From positions 1 through 64,000 of the forward strand of contig CAYSJM010000012.1 of assembly GCA_964431385.1 (NCBI GenBank): a stretch of 64,000 nucleotides of DNA. The letters run 5' to 3'. The DNA is from UTCHB3 sp964431385 (GTDB taxonomy: Bacteria; Bacteroidota; Ignavibacteria; Ignavibacteriales; Ignavibacteriaceae). Made by a program: the position numbers and the translations under genes. Positions 61,612 through 64,000 of the stretch are shown one piece after another; the stretch's first letter is position 1, and each line of letters opens with the position of its first letter. The notes beneath the pieces are model-generated. The model saw only the letters and a program-made list of their open reading frames with translations. It had not been told where the DNA came from and ran no database searches.

Positions 61612-62735
61612 TTATTTTTTATAAATCTCTGACTTCACATCTATATTTTCTCGGGAAAAAGATGCACCGACCAAAATTATTTTTTTGCCAGAGTTCAGAT
61701 ATCTCTCTAAATATTTTTTATCTGTTATTTGCTTCAGCCCTGTTTCTGCACCTTTTTTATGTTTCAGTTCTATTATGTAAATTTTATCACTAAACTCTAT
61801 GACTCCGTCTATTCTGCCCGTATTCGTATTTATCTCGGATTCAACTGTTATACCGGACATATACATCATCATGATAAAAAGTGAATGATAATATTTTTCT
61901 TCTTCGATAAAAAGGTTTGATGGAATTCTGGCAAACAGCGATTTAATCGTGTTCGTAAAACCCTCAATATCCTCATTATTCAGATAATAAATCAAATCGA
62001 ACGAACCGGTGTTTACATCTCCAACAGGTTGTTCAGTCAGATTGGCAAACAGCAGACTGTACAAAGCATTCTGAACTTCATAATTTGGGACATCGAGAAC
62101 GAACTTTTCCATCCCGAACATCAAGATTACTTGAGAAATTGTCAAATAACCCGTTTGAAAAAGGATGCACTTTAAATCAAGATTGTGCAAATCTTCAAGT
62201 TGCGAGGTGGATGATGAAATTTCAAGAATATCGAATGTGTTCAGATCATATTTTCCCTTTTTGATCAACTGCATAAGATAATTAGGTGTTCCCGTTTCGC
62301 ACCAGAAGTTCCTGAACCTGTACAAATTAAAGAAACTTAATATTGCAAACGGATTATACAGTTTTGTTTTTCCATCCCAAGAGTATCCGTTATACCAAAG
62401 TTTTGTCCGAATCAGGATTTCATTCACCGATAAACCTGTTTTTAAGTCGTCTGCATTTGTAGTTGCCAGCGACGAGAAATCCAGTCTGATAACCGGGTGC
62501 TTCTCCCACTTTGAGAAATTGTAAAGTGCCAACCCCTCAAACATAGCCTTATTTCCGTAAAAATATTTTGAAAGTGTGGAGATAAAAAGGGATTTACCAA
62601 AACGGTGTGGTCTTGAGAGAAAGACATACTTGCATGATTCAATAAGCTTCTGCACATACATCGTCTTGTCGATGTATAACATCTCTTCTTCAATAATACG
62701 GGAAAAGTTTGTATTCCGAGTGGAAGTTTTTTCAT
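61612..62735 (-). pseudogene. decayed AAA-ATPase-like / PD-(D/E)XK nuclease family gene
   Basis: Family members start MKKLPxGIxxFxxIIEExxxYVDKT. Here ATG at 62735 reads MKKLPLGIQTF, then shifts frame near 62701-62706; the family continuation SRIIEEEMLYIDKT lies in the other frame. One T missing from the TTTT run explains it. In the second frame the P-loop RPHRFGKSLF and the C-terminal nuclease core (GRIDGVIEFSD...IIELKHKK) are present. However, the central ~150 residues with the IDEYDKP Walker B and helical region are missing, as LDFSSLATTNADDL joins almost directly to KLWYNGYSWDG. A functional protein is unlikely. These multicopy genes have unknown function, possibly defence or mobile-element related. 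Confidence 0.8.
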
Positions 62736-62830
62736 TCAAGCCTTGTTGGAAAATCGTCGGCAAATATAACAATAAATGTGAATTTACTGAAAATCAGTTA
62801 GGGGAATCTCTATCGAATAACTCCGGTATC

Positions 62831-63295
62831 CTACCCCTTCCCGGTGGAACCAAACCCGCCGGAGCCTCTTTCTGTTTCGCTTATTTTATCAGCTTCTTCA
62901 ACTGATGCCCTGAAAACTTTACCAAGAATTAGTTGTGCAATACGGTCACCGCGTCTGATTTCAAAGTCTTCCTTCCCAAAGTTAAACAGGATTACTTTGA
63001 TTTCACCTCTGTAGTCTTCATCTATCGTACCGGGGGCATTTAGAACCCCAATTCCATTTTTAAAAGCAAGTCCACTTCTGGCTCTTACCTGAATTTCATA
63101 TCCTTTTGGAATTTCAACCTGCAGATTTGTTGGAATTGCGGCAAAGCCACCGGCAGGAATCGTAATAGCATCCAAAACCCCCGCCCTTACATCCATGCCC
63201 GCTGCACCTTCGGTTTGATATTCGGGGAGCGGGATATCGATCATTGACTTATCGATTCGCTTAAATTTCAGTAATAATTTCTCAACCATTTTCAT
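62831..63295 (-). CDS. dut: dUTP diphosphatase
   Basis: Hydrolyses dUTP to dUMP and PPi, keeping uracil out of DNA. The 154-aa trimeric dUTPase has all five motifs in order: AAGMDVRA, RARSGLAFKNG, NAPGTIDEDYRGE, RRGDRIAQLILGK and ERGSGGFGSTGKG. Its ATG overlaps the flippase stop by 4 bp (ATGA). MVEKLL two codons in is an alternative start. Confidence 0.97.
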   Translation of the reverse strand: MKMVEKLLLKFKRIDKSMIDIPLPEYQTEGAAGMDVRAGVLDAITIPAGGFAAIPTNLQVEIPKGYEIQVRARSGLAFKNGIGVLNAPGTIDEDYRGEIKVILFNFGKEDFEIRRGDRIAQLILGKVFRASVEEADKISETERGSGGFGSTGKG

Positions 63296-64000
63296 TTTCT
63301 CCTGATTTTTTTTGGCAATCCACTGATTATATTGCCGACAATTGTTAATTCGTGTTTACTCATCACTCCCGTTACAACTATCAGGAAAAGGTACCCTATT
63401 GCAAGTCCAAGTTTAATAAAAACTGAGACTGATTCTCCCGAAATAAACATGTAGTATATTGCGAATATTCCGGTAATCAAAAGCAAAATCGTAAAGATCT
63501 TCCTGAATTCATAATCTATCTTAAACAGATTTCTCCCGTAATAAAAGAATGAGATCGCGATTATTACATAGCAACCCAGAGTAGCCAGAGCGGCACCCAT
63601 CATTCCAAAAACGGGTATTAAAAGGAAATTTAATGCGACATTCACAACAGCACCGGCACCCAATAAAACCGGAATTGGAATGCTCTTTTCTTTGATGTAG
63701 AATGATGCGTTAAAATTAACATAAAAACCATAAAACAGGTAACTCAAAAGTATAACGGGAATGATACTTCTACCCGACCAAAAGGCTTCCCCAAGAAAAT
63801 GTATCCGTCCGTAACCCAACTCTGTTATGTTCTCAATAAACAAAGTGAGGAAAACTACAATTACACTTCCTGCAATTGTGAAATAGGTAAATACTCTCGA
63901 GAACAGTTGCTTTGCATTATCATCTGAAGCGTGTTTTAGAAAAAAGGGCTGCCAGGCAAACTGGAACATGCTCACAAAAAGCATCATAAAAATGCCGAGT
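63292..64000 (-). CDS. polysaccharide/oligosaccharide flippase, C-terminal part
   Basis: The C-terminal ~236 residues of a Wzx/MATE-like lipid-linked oligosaccharide flippase; the reading frame continues beyond the window end without a stop. At least six hydrophobic helices are visible, with FNASFYIKEKSIPIPVLLGAGAVVNVALNFLLIPVFGMMGAALATLGCY, the typical repeat of the polysacc_synt family. It would move undecaprenyl- or lipid-linked sugars for surface polysaccharide across the inner membrane. It is followed by overlapping dut. An ATG at 63987 is internal, not the start. Confidence 0.85.
   Translation of the reverse strand, partial: LGIFMMLFVSMFQFAWQPFFLKHASDDNAKQLFSRVFTYFTIAGSVIVVFLTLFIENITELGYGRIHFLGEAFWSGRSIIPVILLSYLFYGFYVNFNASFYIKEKSIPIPVLLGAGAVVNVALNFLLIPVFGMMGAALATLGCYVIIAISFFYYGRNLFKIDYEFRKIFTILLLITGIFAIYYMFISGESVSVFIKLGLAIGYLFLIVVTGVMSKHELTIVGNIISGLPKKIRRK

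Noticed and set aside
62442..62735. Independent 97-aa protein starting MKKLPLGIQTF
   Set aside because: Only the first 11 codons match a family; afterwards the frame is out of register with the nuclease-family gene, so it is the 5' end of a frameshifted pseudogene.
1..64000. CRISPR arrays, insertion sequences, prophage or integrase genes
   Set aside because: No regularly spaced direct repeats, transposase or integrase motifs were seen by reading; the window appears to be stable chromosome.

Overview
The window looks like chromosomal DNA of a free-living Gram-negative bacterium of the Bacteroidota/Chlorobiota group, most likely an Ignavibacteria-type lineage. Four secreted proteins end in the NFPNPFNP-type type IX secretion (T9SS) sorting domain and a fifth carries a divergent version. 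There is also a PorV/PorQ-family barrel, a TonB receptor with a carboxypeptidase-like plug extension, a lipid A-type acyltransferase, and an F-ATPase cluster that lacks beta and epsilon. The placement is inferred from gene content; there is no rRNA gene in the window.

Layout. 1-1.7 kb: end of an unknown region and fumarase fumC (minus). 1.8-6.6 kb (plus): a signalling operon of PAS histidine kinase, NtrC-type sigma-54 activator, STAS protein and receiver-PP2C phosphatase. 6.7-14.7 kb: two large T9SS cargo proteins (M14 carboxypeptidase and CotH/lamin-tail protein) flank a minus-strand trio (GNAT, AlkD-like, aldo/keto reductase). 14.7-17.6 kb (minus): hybrid 5TM histidine kinase and MarC-type membrane protein. 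17.9-21.2 kb (plus): a tight five-gene redox cluster of di-haem-motif lipoprotein, DUF4266 lipoprotein, DUF3570 protein, Tat-exported NusG domain II protein and ApbE flavin transferase. 21.2-27.8 kb (minus): tRNA-Gln(CUG), an outer-membrane/lipoprotein pair, a T9SS protein, DUF3467 and a TPR lipoprotein. 27.9-32.2 kb (plus): adenosine deaminase, a small unknown, urocanase and a SerA-like dehydrogenase.

32.4-45.5 kb (minus) is mostly housekeeping: rplS-trmD-rimM-khpA-rpsP-ffh downstream of atpG-A-H-F-E-B with two small membrane genes, bactofilin with a membrane partner, TsaC/Sua5, a family 9 glycosyltransferase and an LpxL-type acyltransferase. Spacing suggests one or a few long transcripts. 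45.5-56.4 kb (minus) is an envelope block: GWxTD protein, PorV-like barrel, a 1195-residue surface protein, a TonB receptor and an Asp-box T9SS protein. 56.8-64 kb (minus): thioredoxin, an enoyl-ACP-reductase-like SDR, dnaE, a decayed AAA-ATPase/PD-(D/E)XK gene, dut, and the C-terminal half of a polysaccharide flippase running off the end.

The most interesting accessory locus is the 17.9-21.2 kb redox cluster. It combines covalent flavin attachment machinery with a haem-motif lipoprotein and two DUF families but has no recognisable FMN-binding acceptor domain. Other points worth a second look are the gene at 61.6-62.7 kb (one-base frameshift plus internal deletion), the partner-switching module without a switch kinase, and the TonB receptor/surface protein/PorV block. 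Most transcription units end in recognisable hairpins with a T-run, several sharing a GGCTG/CAGCC stem. No CRISPR array, insertion sequence, prophage or origin was seen.
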